DNA of 64,000 nucleotides from Fimenecus sp045595185 (GTDB lineage Bacteria > Bacillota > Clostridia > Oscillospirales > Acutalibacteraceae): the NCBI GenBank assembly GCA_045595185.1, contig JAZNZX010000014.1:15205-79204 (forward strand), in the 5' to 3' direction. The notes beneath the pieces are model-generated. The model was not told where the DNA came from. It made no database searches and saw only the letters and a program-made list of their open reading frames with translations. Below, piece by piece: positions 35,518 through 43,853 of this stretch. Position numbers and translations under genes: made by a program. Numbering within the stretch: position 1 is the stretch's first letter; every line of letters starts with the position of its first letter.

Positions 35518-36380
35518 TCTTTACTCCAAATTGCACTTGCACCGCAAGGCAGGATAAGTCCATTTTCAGTGGTACGAAGTCCGATTTCACTACCGGTTAC
35601 CTTACCACCGAAACGCTTTTTCACAACAGCACCAAGTATGTACTCCATAACTGACGGTGAAAGACCTGTTGTATATGAATTTATAAGTACCATAAGCGGG
35701 TCGTCGGATAAAACCTGACTGCAAAGCTCAACAAAACCGTAAACTTCGTTTTCAAGCTTCCAGACCTCGCCACCGGGACCTCTGCCATAAGATGGTGGGT
35801 CCATTATGATAATATCGTATTTATTTCCGCGACGAATTTCACGCTGTACAAACTTAATACAGTCATCAACAATCCATCTTACCTGTTTATCCGAAACACC
35901 TGATGAGGCAGCATTTTCCTTTGCCCAGAGTGTCATACCCTTTGACGCGTCAACATGGCAGACCGATGCACCTGCTTTAAGTGCTGAAACGGTAGCACCA
36001 CCTGTATATGCAAAAAGGTTAAGAACCTTCACTTCACGGTTTGCTTTCTTTATAATATCGGCTGTTAAGTCCCAATTGACAGCCTGTTCAGGAAAAAGTC
36101 CCGTATGCTTAAAGCCCATTGTTTTAATATTAAAGGTCAAATCACGATAACCGATTGTCCAGAAATCAGGAATTATATTTCTTATTTCCCATTGACCACC
36201 ACCTGTTTGTGAACGGTGATATATGGCATCAGCCTTTTTCCAAAGGGGATTTTTCTTTTCTGTTTTCCAAATAACCTGTGGGTCAGGTCGGATTAGCGTT
36301 ATATTGCCCCAACGCTCAAGTCGTTCACCACAAGAGCAATCAATAAGTTCATAATTCTTCCAGCTATCTGCAACTCGCAT
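35514..36380 (-). CDS. Class I SAM-dependent methyltransferase (RlmI/RlmK-like core)
   Basis: The 288-residue product has a Rossmann methyltransferase core: VLNLFAYTGGATVSALKAGA (motif I), HVDASKGM, and the catalytic-type IIMDPPSYGRG. The family is that of rRNA cytosine-C5 or related methyltransferases of COG1092, but the N-terminal PUA domain of RlmI is lacking. The product is probably an RNA modifying enzyme; the target base is unknown. It overlaps ecfA1 by 4 bp and starts 1 bp after glmM. Confidence 0.85.
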   Translation of the reverse strand: MRVADSWKNYELIDCSCGERLERWGNITLIRPDPQVIWKTEKKNPLWKKADAIYHRSQTGGGQWEIRNIIPDFWTIGYRDLTFNIKTMGFKHTGLFPEQAVNWDLTADIIKKANREVKVLNLFAYTGGATVSALKAGASVCHVDASKGMTLWAKENAASSGVSDKQVRWIVDDCIKFVQREIRRGNKYDIIIMDPPSYGRGPGGEVWKLENEVYGFVELCSQVLSDDPLMVLINSYTTGLSPSVMEYILGAVVKKRFGGKVTGSEIGLRTTENGLILPCGASAIWSKE

Positions 36381-36381
36381 T

Positions 36382-37734
36382 TTATACTAACCTTTCCTTT
36401 ACAACCTGAGCGACACTTTCGCCCAATTCGTTAATTTTATCTAAATCTTTTCCCTCAAGCATTATTCGTACAAGAGGCTCTGTTCCTGAAAGACGAACAA
36501 GAATTCTACCGTCGTTTCCTAATTCATCTTCAACTTGTTTTATAGCATTCTGTACTTCTTTTTCCTTTGGAAACTGTGCTTTACCAAAATTTGATACTCG
36601 CACATTTATAAGCACCTGTGGGTAAACTTCCATTTCGTTTGCTAAATCTTTTAGGTTTTTTCCTGTATCCTTTACAACAGACAAAAGTTGAATTGCTGAA
36701 AGCTGACCATCACCTGTTGTGGCATACTGTAAGAAAATAATGTGTCCTGACTGTTCACCACCGATTGAATAGCCATTAGCAACCATATTTTCAAGCACAT
36801 AACGGTCACCGACTTTTGTCTTTTCACATTTGATACCGTTTTCATCACAGAACTTGAAAAATCCCATGTTACTCATTACAGTAACAACAGCAGTATCTTT
36901 TTTAAGCATTCCAAGTCGTTTCATATGCTTTGCACAGATTGCAATACATTTGTCACCGTCAACGACTTCACCTGTATGGTCAACAGCTAACATTCTGTCA
37001 GCATCACCGTCAAAGGCAAAGCCCATATCACAATTATTATCTAAAACACATTTCTGTAAAGTATTAAGATGAGTCGAGCCACAGTTTTTATTTATATTAA
37101 CACCGTCAGGCTCATTATTGATTACAACAACATCAACACCAAGACGAGTAAACACTTCTTTTGCCGAAACATATGACGAGCCGTTTGCACAATCAAGTGC
37201 GATTTTATAACCCTTAAAATCAGTTTTTGTTGTAGAAATAAGATGTTCAATATAATCAGAAACTGCGTTTTTCTTTTTCTCTACCCGACCGACTTCGCCA
37301 CCGATTGGTGTCGGAAATTCCGTTATATTATCAAGAATAATTTCTTCAATCTCATTTTCAAGTTCATCAGGCAATTTATAGCCGGTTGACTGAAAAATCT
37401 TGATTCCGTTATATTCACAAGGGTTATGTGATGCAGAAATCATTACACCGGCATCACAATTATATTTCCGGACTAAAAACGCCACTGCAGGAGTCGGCAA
37501 AACACCTGAAAGCAACACATCAGCACCAACTGAACAAAGACCTGCCGTAATTGCACTTTCAAGCATCTGTGATGATGCTCTTGTATCCATACCAATAAGA
37601 ACTTTTGGTCTTTTTCCTTTAAGATTTTTACTGAGCACCATAGCTGTTGCTCTTCCGATTTGCATACTGATTTCACAAGTAAGTTCAGTATTCGCAACGC
37701 CTCTTACACCGTCTGTTCCGAAAATTCTACCCAT
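36382..37734 (-). CDS. glmM: Phosphoglucosamine mutase
   Basis: The 450-residue enzyme turns glucosamine-6-phosphate into glucosamine-1-phosphate for cell wall precursor synthesis. The phosphorylated Ser is S102 in MISASHNPCEYNG, the metal loop is DGDADRML, and the sugar loop is GGEQSGHII. The phosphate loop near the end reads RLSGTEPLVRIM. It is full length. It lies between ruvB (13-bp gap) and the methyltransferase. Confidence 0.97.
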   Translation of the reverse strand: MGRIFGTDGVRGVANTELTCEISMQIGRATAMVLSKNLKGKRPKVLIGMDTRASSQMLESAITAGLCSVGADVLLSGVLPTPAVAFLVRKYNCDAGVMISASHNPCEYNGIKIFQSTGYKLPDELENEIEEIILDNITEFPTPIGGEVGRVEKKKNAVSDYIEHLISTTKTDFKGYKIALDCANGSSYVSAKEVFTRLGVDVVVINNEPDGVNINKNCGSTHLNTLQKCVLDNNCDMGFAFDGDADRMLAVDHTGEVVDGDKCIAICAKHMKRLGMLKKDTAVVTVMSNMGFFKFCDENGIKCEKTKVGDRYVLENMVANGYSIGGEQSGHIIFLQYATTGDGQLSAIQLLSVVKDTGKNLKDLANEMEVYPQVLINVRVSNFGKAQFPKEKEVQNAIKQVEDELGNDGRILVRLSGTEPLVRIMLEGKDLDKINELGESVAQVVKERLV

Positions 37735-37747
37735 ATAATAAATCTCC

Positions 37748-38791
37748 TTAAAAAAGTGTAGTCTGAGAATTATTATTTTTAATTTCCGTTGATTTATACC
37801 CTAAATGCTTATATGCTAACGGTGTTACAACTCTACCACGAGGGGTTTTTGCAAGAAAACCGATTTGCATTAAGTACGGTTCATAGACATCTTCGATTGT
37901 TACTGCTTCTTCACCGATTGTAGCCGCTATCGTTTCAAGACCGACAGGACCACCGTTGAAGTTGCGAATCATTGTTGTAAGCATTAGTCGGTCGATATTA
38001 TCAAGACCGATTTCGTCAATTTCCATTCTGCCGAGTGCAATTTTTGCATTATCTTCACTGATTACACCGTTACTCATAACCTGCGCAAAGTCACGAGCTC
38101 GTTTTAAAAGTCTGTTTGCAATACGAGGTGTACCACGAGAACGAGATGCGATTTCCAAAGCACCACCGTCTTCGGCATAAATATCAAGAATTCCTGCACT
38201 TCTTTTTACAATCTGTGACAATTCTTCAGGTGTATAAAGCTCAAGTCTTAAAATAACACCGAAACGGTCACGAAGCGGTGCAGTAAGCTGACCTGCGCGA
38301 GTCGTTGCACCGACCAATGTAAATCTTGGTAAATCAAGACGAATTGAACGGGCTGAAGGGCCTTTACCGATGATAATATCAAGTGCATTATCCTCCATAG
38401 CAGGATACAAAACCTCTTCAACTGCACGGGAAAGACGATGAATTTCGTCAATGAAAAGCACATCACCGTCATTTAAGTTTGTAAGTAATGCAGCAAGGTC
38501 ACCGGGCTTTTCAATTGCAGGGCCTGATGTTACACGAATCTGAACACCCATTTCGTTTGCGATAATTCCTGCAAGAGTTGTTTTGCCGAGTCCCGGAGGT
38601 CCGTAAAGCAAAACGTGGTCAAGAGTGTCACCTCTGTTTTTTGCTGCTTCAATATATATTTTCAGGTTTTCTTTTGCTTTTTCCTGACCGATATATTCAG
38701 CTAAAGTCTTTGGTCTTAATGAAATTTCAATATCGTGGTCAGTTTCCGTAAAACCCGGAGTCATTATTCTGTTTTCGTTTTCGAAATCCAT
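37748..38791 (-). CDS. ruvB: Holliday junction branch migration ATPase RuvB
   Basis: The 347-residue AAA+ motor has Walker A GPPGLGKTT, Walker B VLFIDEIHRL, sensor GATTRAG, and a C-terminal winged helix with PRGRVVTPLAYKHLG. It drives branch migration of Holliday junctions in a complex with RuvA. It is 12 bp downstream of ruvA in the ruvCAB order usual in Clostridia. Confidence 0.98.
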   Translation of the reverse strand: MDFENENRIMTPGFTETDHDIEISLRPKTLAEYIGQEKAKENLKIYIEAAKNRGDTLDHVLLYGPPGLGKTTLAGIIANEMGVQIRVTSGPAIEKPGDLAALLTNLNDGDVLFIDEIHRLSRAVEEVLYPAMEDNALDIIIGKGPSARSIRLDLPRFTLVGATTRAGQLTAPLRDRFGVILRLELYTPEELSQIVKRSAGILDIYAEDGGALEIASRSRGTPRIANRLLKRARDFAQVMSNGVISEDNAKIALGRMEIDEIGLDNIDRLMLTTMIRNFNGGPVGLETIAATIGEEAVTIEDVYEPYLMQIGFLAKTPRGRVVTPLAYKHLGYKSTEIKNNNSQTTLF

Positions 38792-38803
38792 TTTAATTCC
38801 TCC

Positions 38804-39409
38804 TTAATTAAATGAAAGCATTTTAAGTGCTTGTTTAATTATATCTTCAACTGAAAGTGAATTATCAATTCTACTTACTGCAACACTTGCGTCGCTCTGT
38901 GAATATCCTAACATTTCAAGAGCGGCAACAGCCTCTGCAGTATTTGAATTTGAAAGAGTTGAGCTGACAGCAGTAAGGTCAATTGAAGAATCAACACTTC
39001 CAATTGATTTGCCCACTTTGTCTTTAAGTTCCATACAAATTCTCTGTGCAAGTTTAGGGCCGACACCGTTTGCCTTTGTAAGTGCCTTATGGTCACCTGC
39101 CGCGATGCTTAATGCAACTTTATCGGGAGTAAGTTCTGAAAGAATTGCAAGTCCCATTTTAGGGCCGACACCATTAACTGTAATGAGCATTTTAAAGCAA
39201 TCCATTTCAGTTTTATCGTAAAAGCCGAAAAGTTCCATAGCATCTTCCCTAACATTGAGATATGTATAAAGAGTGACTTTCATTCCCATTGATGCACATT
39301 TTTGTGAAGTTGTAAAAGTAGTCATACAACGAAAAGCAACACCATTTACATCAACGCAAACAGTATTAGCATCAAAGTCAACCACATTTCCTGTTACTGA
39401 ATAAATCAT
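38804..39409 (-). CDS. ruvA: Holliday junction binding protein RuvA
   Basis: The 201-residue product has the OB-fold N-terminus (MIYSVTGNVVDFDANTVCVD), two helix-hairpin-helix units (TVNGVGPKMGLAIL and KANGVGPKLAQRI) and a C-terminal UBA-like domain (EAVAALEMLGYSQSDA). It recognises four-way junctions and loads RuvB. It lies 12 bp after ruvC. Confidence 0.97.
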   Translation of the reverse strand: MIYSVTGNVVDFDANTVCVDVNGVAFRCMTTFTTSQKCASMGMKVTLYTYLNVREDAMELFGFYDKTEMDCFKMLITVNGVGPKMGLAILSELTPDKVALSIAAGDHKALTKANGVGPKLAQRICMELKDKVGKSIGSVDSSIDLTAVSSTLSNSNTAEAVAALEMLGYSQSDASVAVSRIDNSLSVEDIIKQALKMLSFN

Positions 39410-39421
39410 AATAAAAATCCT

Positions 39422-39922
39422 TTATTTCAAATTCCTTAATCGTCCCATAAGTGAGCCACTTGCGTGAGCGTGACATATAGCCATCGCAAGAGCATCGGCA
39501 GTATCGTCAGGCTTTGGAATTTTTTCAAGCTTTAAAATAACTCTTGTCATTTCCTGAACCTGTTTCTTTTCTGCACGACCATAACCAACGACACTTTGTT
39601 TTACCTGTAAAGGTGTGTACTCGAATATTGGCAGGTTGTTTTTCTGTGCCGCAAGGTTAATAACACCTCTTGCCTGAGCAACATCAATTACTGTTTTTGC
39701 GTTGGTGTTATAGAACAGTTTTTCGATTGCCATAGCATCAGGTTTATATTTAAATATTATGTCTTGAATTCCGTCATATACCGTTTCAAGTCGCTCATTA
39801 AAAGGAGTTTTTGCCTCAGTTGTAACTGCACCGTAAGCCACTACCTGAAAACGATTAGCCGTATAGTCAATTACGCCCCAACCCACGATTGCATAGCCAG
39901 GGTCGATACCTAAAATTATCAT
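39422..39922 (-). CDS. ruvC: Holliday junction resolvase RuvC
   Basis: The 166-residue resolvase has the RNase-H-fold acids: D7 in LGIDPGYAIVGWG, E68-type in AIEKLFYNTNAKTVIDV, and the pair in PKPDDTADALAMAICH. It cuts Holliday junctions symmetrically. It is the first gene of a run of thirteen minus-strand genes down to clpE, directly after a strong promoter. Confidence 0.97.
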   Translation of the reverse strand: MIILGIDPGYAIVGWGVIDYTANRFQVVAYGAVTTEAKTPFNERLETVYDGIQDIIFKYKPDAMAIEKLFYNTNAKTVIDVAQARGVINLAAQKNNLPIFEYTPLQVKQSVVGYGRAEKKQVQEMTRVILKLEKIPKPDDTADALAMAICHAHASGSLMGRLRNLK

Positions 39923-39951
39923 GACATACTACCTCACTATATATTCGTATA

Positions 39952-39980
39952 ATTATATCACATTACATTATAAATGGCAA
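39952..39980 (-). promoter_or_regulatory. Sigma-A promoter of the ruvC-clpE operon
   Basis: On the minus strand TTGCCA (39975-39980) and TATAAT (39952-39957) are 17 bp apart, with a TGTGA extension before the -10. The ruvC ATG lies about 30 bp downstream. Confidence 0.75.
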
Positions 39981-39982
39981 GA

Positions 39983-40009
39983 AAAAAGGGACTTAAAAAA
40001 GTCCCTTTT
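39983..40009 (-). terminator. Terminator of the zinc-ribbon gene
   Basis: AAAAGGGACTT pairs with AAGTCCCTTTT and TTTTTTC continues on the minus strand. It lies just before the ruvC promoter and insulates it. Confidence 0.85.
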
Positions 40010-40041
40010 ACATAATATTTTCAGTTTGTTAATAATTATTT

Positions 40042-40674
40042 TCATTCCTTTGTTATGCCTTCGACAGTTCCTTCGATTTTCAATTGTGCATCAAGATTTT
40101 CATTTATTCTATTTGTAGGGAATAAATTTTCCTTTGTTACTGTCCCCTTAACCGTTACCTTATCACCAACAGACAAATGACTGAAATCATAATCATGCTG
40201 GTCGTAGTATTTATATATAATACTATATGTGCAACCTTCATCAATTGTAATTTCATACTTCATTAATGTGCTTTTTGTTGGCATATTACCGTTCATTGTT
40301 GAGCCTATTATAGCATCAGAAATTTTTGTAATTTCTCCTGTGATTTCTGCAGTTGCAGGTGCAAATTCTTCTGAAAACTCTATTGCCTTTCCGTTTAAGT
40401 AATATTCATGATACAGTTCTTTATATTCAGTCCAAGAATAGACTGTCCCATTAACGGTAAGAATAGCTTCTGATGTGTTCACATTCATGACCTTAATAGC
40501 ATATAAACAACCTAAAACAAGAAAAATCACGAGTGGAATTATAATCTTAATTAAGGATTGTTTCTTATTTTTCCCTCCACAAGAAGGACATACTTTTGCA
40601 CTCTTTGCCATTTGTGCTCCACAAGTTTTACAAGTGGTTAAATTTTTATTCTGTGTTGTTTGGTTATCGTTCAT
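40042..40674 (-). CDS. Zinc-ribbon membrane protein with C-terminal OB-like domain
   Basis: The 210-residue product starts with a zinc ribbon (C15, C18, C29, C32: CKTCGAQ...CPSCGGK), then a membrane helix (about 42-60, IIIPLVIFLVLGCLYAI), then an outer part. The last 50 residues (SVGDKVTVKGTVTKENLFPT) look like an OB-fold of the tRNA_anti-like type. I do not know its function. It is divergent from a small XRE regulator, its promoter carries that regulator's likely operators, and it ends at a strong terminator, so it is the probable target gene. Confidence 0.75.
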   Translation of the reverse strand: MNDNQTTQNKNLTTCKTCGAQMAKSAKVCPSCGGKNKKQSLIKIIIPLVIFLVLGCLYAIKVMNVNTSEAILTVNGTVYSWTEYKELYHEYYLNGKAIEFSEEFAPATAEITGEITKISDAIIGSTMNGNMPTKSTLMKYEITIDEGCTYSIIYKYYDQHDYDFSHLSVGDKVTVKGTVTKENLFPTNRINENLDAQLKIEGTVEGITKE

Positions 40675-40720
40675 TTTTCATCCTCCATTAAACTTTAATA
40701 GTTTCAACAATCACGAATAT

Positions 40721-40780
40721 ACATCGTTTGTTGTATTTATAATACATCATTCGTTGTATTTTGTCAACAACAAATGTTGT
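40721..40780. promoter_or_regulatory. Divergent promoter region with three 14-bp operator boxes
   Basis: ACATCGTTTGTTGT (40721-40734), ACATCATTCGTTGT (40744-40757) and ACAACAAATGTTGT (40767-40780) share the pattern ACAwC-N4-GTTGT and start exactly 23 bp apart. The minus-strand promoter TTGACA (40762-40767) to TATTAT (40739-40744), 17-bp spacer, reads the zinc-ribbon gene with box 2 inside it. A plus-strand pair TTGTCA (40761-40766) and TGTAAT (40785-40790) may read the XRE gene over box 3. Confidence 0.75.
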
Positions 40781-40810
40781 AGTGTGTAATAATAATCTTG
40801 AGGTGATACA

Positions 40811-41023
40811 ATGCAATACTATCCAAGATTAAGAGACTTAAGAGAAGATATGGATTTGACACAAGACCAACTTGTTGAAATACTTAAAATGCATAAAACC
40901 ACATACACAAATTATGAACAAGGTAAACGCGAGCCACCTTTTGAACTGATAATTAAGTTGGCAAAGTTTTACAATGTTTCAACTGATTATATTGCAGGAT
41001 TGACAGACAATCCAAATAAATGA
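40811..41023 (+). CDS. Small XRE-family transcriptional regulator
   Basis: The 70-residue product is a single Cro/CI helix-turn-helix: LRDLREDMDLTQDQLVEILKMHKTTYTNYEQGKREPPFELIIKLAKFYNVSTDYIAGL, the standard five-helix XRE domain with no extra domain. It presumably binds the three boxes at 40721-40780, controlling itself and the divergent zinc-ribbon gene; that link is inferred from position and symmetry. An AGGTGATACA ribosome site precedes the ATG. Confidence 0.9.
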   Translation: MQYYPRLRDLREDMDLTQDQLVEILKMHKTTYTNYEQGKREPPFELIIKLAKFYNVSTDYIAGLTDNPNK

Positions 41024-41025
41024 AA

Positions 41026-41065
41026 AGCAGAACTGATTTTTAGTTTCAGTTCTGCTTGTTTTTTT
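41026..41065 (+). terminator. Terminator of the XRE gene
   Basis: AGCAGAACTGA pairs with TCAGTTCTGCT, followed by TGTTTTTTT, immediately after the stop codon. Confidence 0.9.
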
Positions 41066-41410
41066 GAGATTCTTCGCTTACGCTCAGAATGACATATCAA
41101 ATTGGCGGTTATAAGGTTAATAAATATAGAACATAACACCATGTAGGGGCGATTTATGAATCGCCCGAATTGGGTTTACTGCACAATTTGGAACGGTCGC
41201 TTCGTGAAGCGACCCTACATGGTTTTCATTCCTATTTTAATTGCATTTTCTCCCCGACAAATTATAATTTGAACGGTAAACCGACAACGGGTCGTCGAGA
41301 CGCCGACCCTACGCTTCATATAATCAGGATTCGATTTCACCTATCTCTCCCTCAGTCTTTTTCTGCGAAAAAGACAGCTCCCTCGTCAGTTAGTGATAAT
41401 TAAGGAATTA
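41066..41410. repeat. Patch of several degenerate palindromic repeats
   Basis: In order: GAGATTCTTCGCTTACGCTC (inner arm of the MITE-like family); GGGGCGATTTATGAATCGCC hairpin; GGTCGCTTCGTGAAGCGACC hairpin; CCCCGACAAATTATAATTTG (outer end of the MITE-like family); a GGGTCG...CGACCC segment; and CTCAGTCTTTTTCTGCGAAA with a matching AAGACAGCTCCCTC. No gene can be supported here. The stretch 41411-41520 shows nothing further. Confidence 0.6.
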
Positions 41411-41521
41411 AAATAATAAATAAAAAGCAAGTATAAACCGACAAATTCAAGTGGTATGAAAAAATGGCTGCACAAGATTAATTTTCTGTGTAGCCTTTTT
41501 GCTCACATTTTAAAAAATAAC

Positions 41522-41554
41522 TTGACTTTTTCTCCTTTCAGAGTGATATATCAC
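41522..41554 (+). promoter_or_regulatory. Promoter and palindromic operator of the DUF6809-like gene
   Basis: TTGACT (41522-41527) and GATATA (41545-41550) are 17 bp apart. The perfect 12-bp palindrome GTGATATATCAC (41543-41554) covers the -10, which suggests a repressor site. A wider inverted repeat, CTCCTTTCAG with CTGAAAGGAG, surrounds it and includes the ribosome site. Confidence 0.6.
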
Positions 41555-41576
41555 ACAAACTGAAAGGAGTTTTTTT

Positions 41577-41864
41577 ATGACAACTTTAGAAAATTTGTAT
41601 TACGGAAATATATTCCCAGCAGACAAAGACATAAAACTTGGGAGTGAATACTCAAAACTCATCAATTTATCGGTGCGAAATGAAGAAAAATTAGTGCCGA
41701 CACTCTCAAAAGAACAGAAAATCATTTTTGAAAAGTACAAGGATTGCATTACCGAAATGACTAGCATTGCAGAAAAGGAAGCCTTCATACAGGGTATGAA
41801 ACTCGGCATTAAAATTACCGCTGAATCCTTCCTCACCAACTCCCAAAATTTCAAAGAGACATAG
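41577..41864 (+). CDS. Small DUF6809-like protein
   Basis: This 95-residue, mostly helical soluble protein (TLENLYYGNIFPADKD start, then NEEKLVPTLSKEQKIIFEKY and EAFIQGMKLGIKI) resembles the DUF6809 family, often seen on mobile or phage-derived segments in gut Clostridia. Its function is unknown. The gene has a strong GAAAGGAG ribosome site 7-8 bp before the ATG, its own promoter with a palindrome over the -10, and it ends at a terminator shared with the BREX operon. It may mark the edge of the island. Confidence 0.75.
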   Translation: MTTLENLYYGNIFPADKDIKLGSEYSKLINLSVRNEEKLVPTLSKEQKIIFEKYKDCITEMTSIAEKEAFIQGMKLGIKITAESFLTNSQNFKET

Positions 41865-41883
41865 AATAAAAGACATACACAAA

Positions 41884-41930
41884 AATGCCTATGAAGTTAG
41901 AAGTTCCAATCTAACCTCATAGGCATTTTA
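41884..41930. terminator. Bidirectional terminator, copy A (BREX side end)
   Basis: ATGCCTATGA-GTTAGA pairs with TCTAAC-TCATAGGCAT around a short loop, with T-rich tails on both strands. It separates the DUF6809-like gene from the end of the BREX operon. A near-identical copy lies at 59803-59853. Confidence 0.8.
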
Positions 41931-41953
41931 TCTGGTTTTTTCTTAATGATTAA

Positions 41954-42712
41954 TTACCTAACTGTTCCATCCTTAATATGATAATCAATACCATTTTCAT
42001 TGCAAAAGGTTATTACTTGTTCTGCACATTGATTATAAAACTGTCGATTGTCACGATATGCAGAAACATCTTTGCTATAATTTGTGCGACCAAAAATTAT
42101 TTTATCAACAAAACTTATCTCTTTTAAGATATCCATAAGGTCCTGTTCAATAAGATTTGGAGTTGGATATGGTTCCATACTAACCCACGTTTTGCATCCT
42201 TTTTTGCTCAAGTCTTTAAGTGATTTTATGCGTTTTTTTATAGGAGCAGCACCTGGCTCCATTAGTTCACGATATTTTTCATCCAAAGAAATTAAGGTGA
42301 TACCATATTCATTATCTTTTGAAAATTCTGATAATTCTTTTGGTAATATTCCTTTGGTAAGCACTGTACATTTAATACTATTTGCATTCAGTTTTCTTAT
42401 AATTTCTATGCTCATTTCTGAAACTTCATCGTAGCCATACATAAAAGGGTCAGTAGTAAAACAAAGATGTACAGACTTAATTTTATCTTTAAGTTTTGGA
42501 ATTTCTATATCCAGAATTTCAAGAGTATTTTCAGCAAGTTTGGGTTCGCACCATTCTTCGTAGGTTTTTGCTTTACCGAACCTTTTTGCCATCATCATTG
42601 CATAGCAAGGAAACTTACAACCATGAGCACATCCTTGCACATGATTTATAGTGTAATCACCATATTCTACGCCTGTTTTATATAGCATTGTTCTTCTTGT
42701 TATTTTATTCAT
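41954..42712 (-). CDS. Radical-SAM-like protein with CX3CX3C motif, TcmP partner
   Basis: The 252-residue product has three clustered cysteines C28, C32 and C36 (GCAHGCKFPCYA), then HLCFTTDPFMYG and KCTVLTKG, consistent with an SPL-like radical SAM fold. The spacing CX3CX3C is one residue longer than the normal CX3CX2C, so cluster binding is likely but not certain. Its start overlaps the end of the TcmP gene by 4 bp, so the two are made together. Pairs of a three-Cys protein with TcmP are known in mobile and defence settings, but their reaction is not established. It is the last gene of the BREX operon. Confidence 0.8.
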   Translation of the reverse strand: MNKITRRTMLYKTGVEYGDYTINHVQGCAHGCKFPCYAMMMAKRFGKAKTYEEWCEPKLAENTLEILDIEIPKLKDKIKSVHLCFTTDPFMYGYDEVSEMSIEIIRKLNANSIKCTVLTKGILPKELSEFSKDNEYGITLISLDEKYRELMEPGAAPIKKRIKSLKDLSKKGCKTWVSMEPYPTPNLIEQDLMDILKEISFVDKIIFGRTNYSKDVSAYRDNRQFYNQCAEQVITFCNENGIDYHIKDGTVR

Positions 42713-43809
42713 AAATTATCTCCGAATTGAATCAAATCATGACCTTTGTATTGCCCACGTTTACTCGATACTCGTGTGATTGTAACCTTTCCCTCTTGCT
42801 GTAACATTTCAAGTGCTTCACTCAAATCCTTGCAAGTATAAGGAACTATATCTGCAACTTTTGCCCAAACATAATCAAAGGACCGACTCTGTGATTTGAA
42901 CACCTTCAAGAAACGTTCAGCAAAATCTGCACTTTTAAAACTTGCTAAATCAAACAAAGTAATTCCATCTTGATTCTTTCCAATATATTCTACTCTACCA
43001 TAGTTTACAGATGCGAAACTATCTTTCATATATGTAATACCTTGAATATCATTGGTTGCATGAACAAGATAATAGTATGTCCTATTTTTATCTGAAAAAC
43101 AGATTCTGTATGCAAATACATATTTTGCTTTTGTAGCTTTTTTTAGTTTCTCTTTATATAAAGCTATCAAGAATTCTTCTCGTTCCGTTCCACTCAAATC
43201 ATTAGCTTTACTCCATTCGTTTGAGCCAAAAAAGTTATCAAGCAGTTCTGGACTAGAAACTGAAAGAAAACGATTAATCCAGTCAAACATAAAATTTATA
43301 AAAACTTCATTTTTTCTGTTTTCCATCATTTGTTTCATAGAAGACATCTTCATTGAGTAACCAAATGGGTCTACAAAAAACAATGTTGGATGTGTAGAAT
43401 AGTACCTTTTAACGCGAGGATCGTATAAGACTTTTTCAAAATCATCATTTTTAATGGATATAGTTTTTTTACCGATATCATCATTTATTTTCTTGAAATT
43501 ATTGTAGTGTTCTATGTCTGTTTCACAAGCACAAATAAAGTTTTTTCCGTTGCGTTTTTCGTTTATAGCACAGGCAAGTTCTTCAACCAAAAATGAAGAA
43601 CCATAAGTAACCTCATTAGTATTCTTATCTACATAAGCACCACATCCAGCGTGACAATCGAAAAACATAGTTTCCCTGTATTTTCCTAATTTTGATATCC
43701 AAATTTTCGCATATGCACTTAAAACACGATGCTTTATTTTTGTCTGTTCTTCATAAAGCCATCCAAAATAATTTTTATCTTCTATTGGTATCTTTTTGGG
43801 TTTTGACAT
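42709..43809 (-). CDS. tcmP: Three-Cys-motif partner protein TcmP
   Basis: The 366-residue product matches the TcmP pattern: KHRVLSAYAKIWISKLGKY, FFDCHAGCGAYVD (a methyltransferase-like glycine loop), and FFVDPFGYSMKM in place of the usual catalytic loop, with a winged-helix-like C-terminus (DLSEALEMLQQEGKVTITRVSSKRGQYKG). By family it is always encoded next to a three-Cys protein, here directly downstream with a 4-bp overlap. The fold suggests nucleic-acid or nucleotide binding. The gap to the previous gene is 44 bp, so it probably shares the BREX transcript. Confidence 0.85.
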   Translation of the reverse strand: MSKPKKIPIEDKNYFGWLYEEQTKIKHRVLSAYAKIWISKLGKYRETMFFDCHAGCGAYVDKNTNEVTYGSSFLVEELACAINEKRNGKNFICACETDIEHYNNFKKINDDIGKKTISIKNDDFEKVLYDPRVKRYYSTHPTLFFVDPFGYSMKMSSMKQMMENRKNEVFINFMFDWINRFLSVSSPELLDNFFGSNEWSKANDLSGTEREEFLIALYKEKLKKATKAKYVFAYRICFSDKNRTYYYLVHATNDIQGITYMKDSFASVNYGRVEYIGKNQDGITLFDLASFKSADFAERFLKVFKSQSRSFDYVWAKVADIVPYTCKDLSEALEMLQQEGKVTITRVSSKRGQYKGHDLIQFGDNL

Positions 43810-43853
43810 TTTACAGCCCCCTTTGAATAATAGACTTCTCCATATAATATATT

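Noticed and set aside
41170..41403. Plus-strand open frame of 77 codons
   Set aside because: It runs across several palindromic repeats and has no ribosome site; the reading is a by-product of those repeats.
41541..41576. RNA thermometer hiding the ribosome site of the DUF6809-like gene
   Set aside because: The predicted transcript start lies near 41557, so the left arm of the hairpin would not be in the RNA; a DNA operator is more likely.
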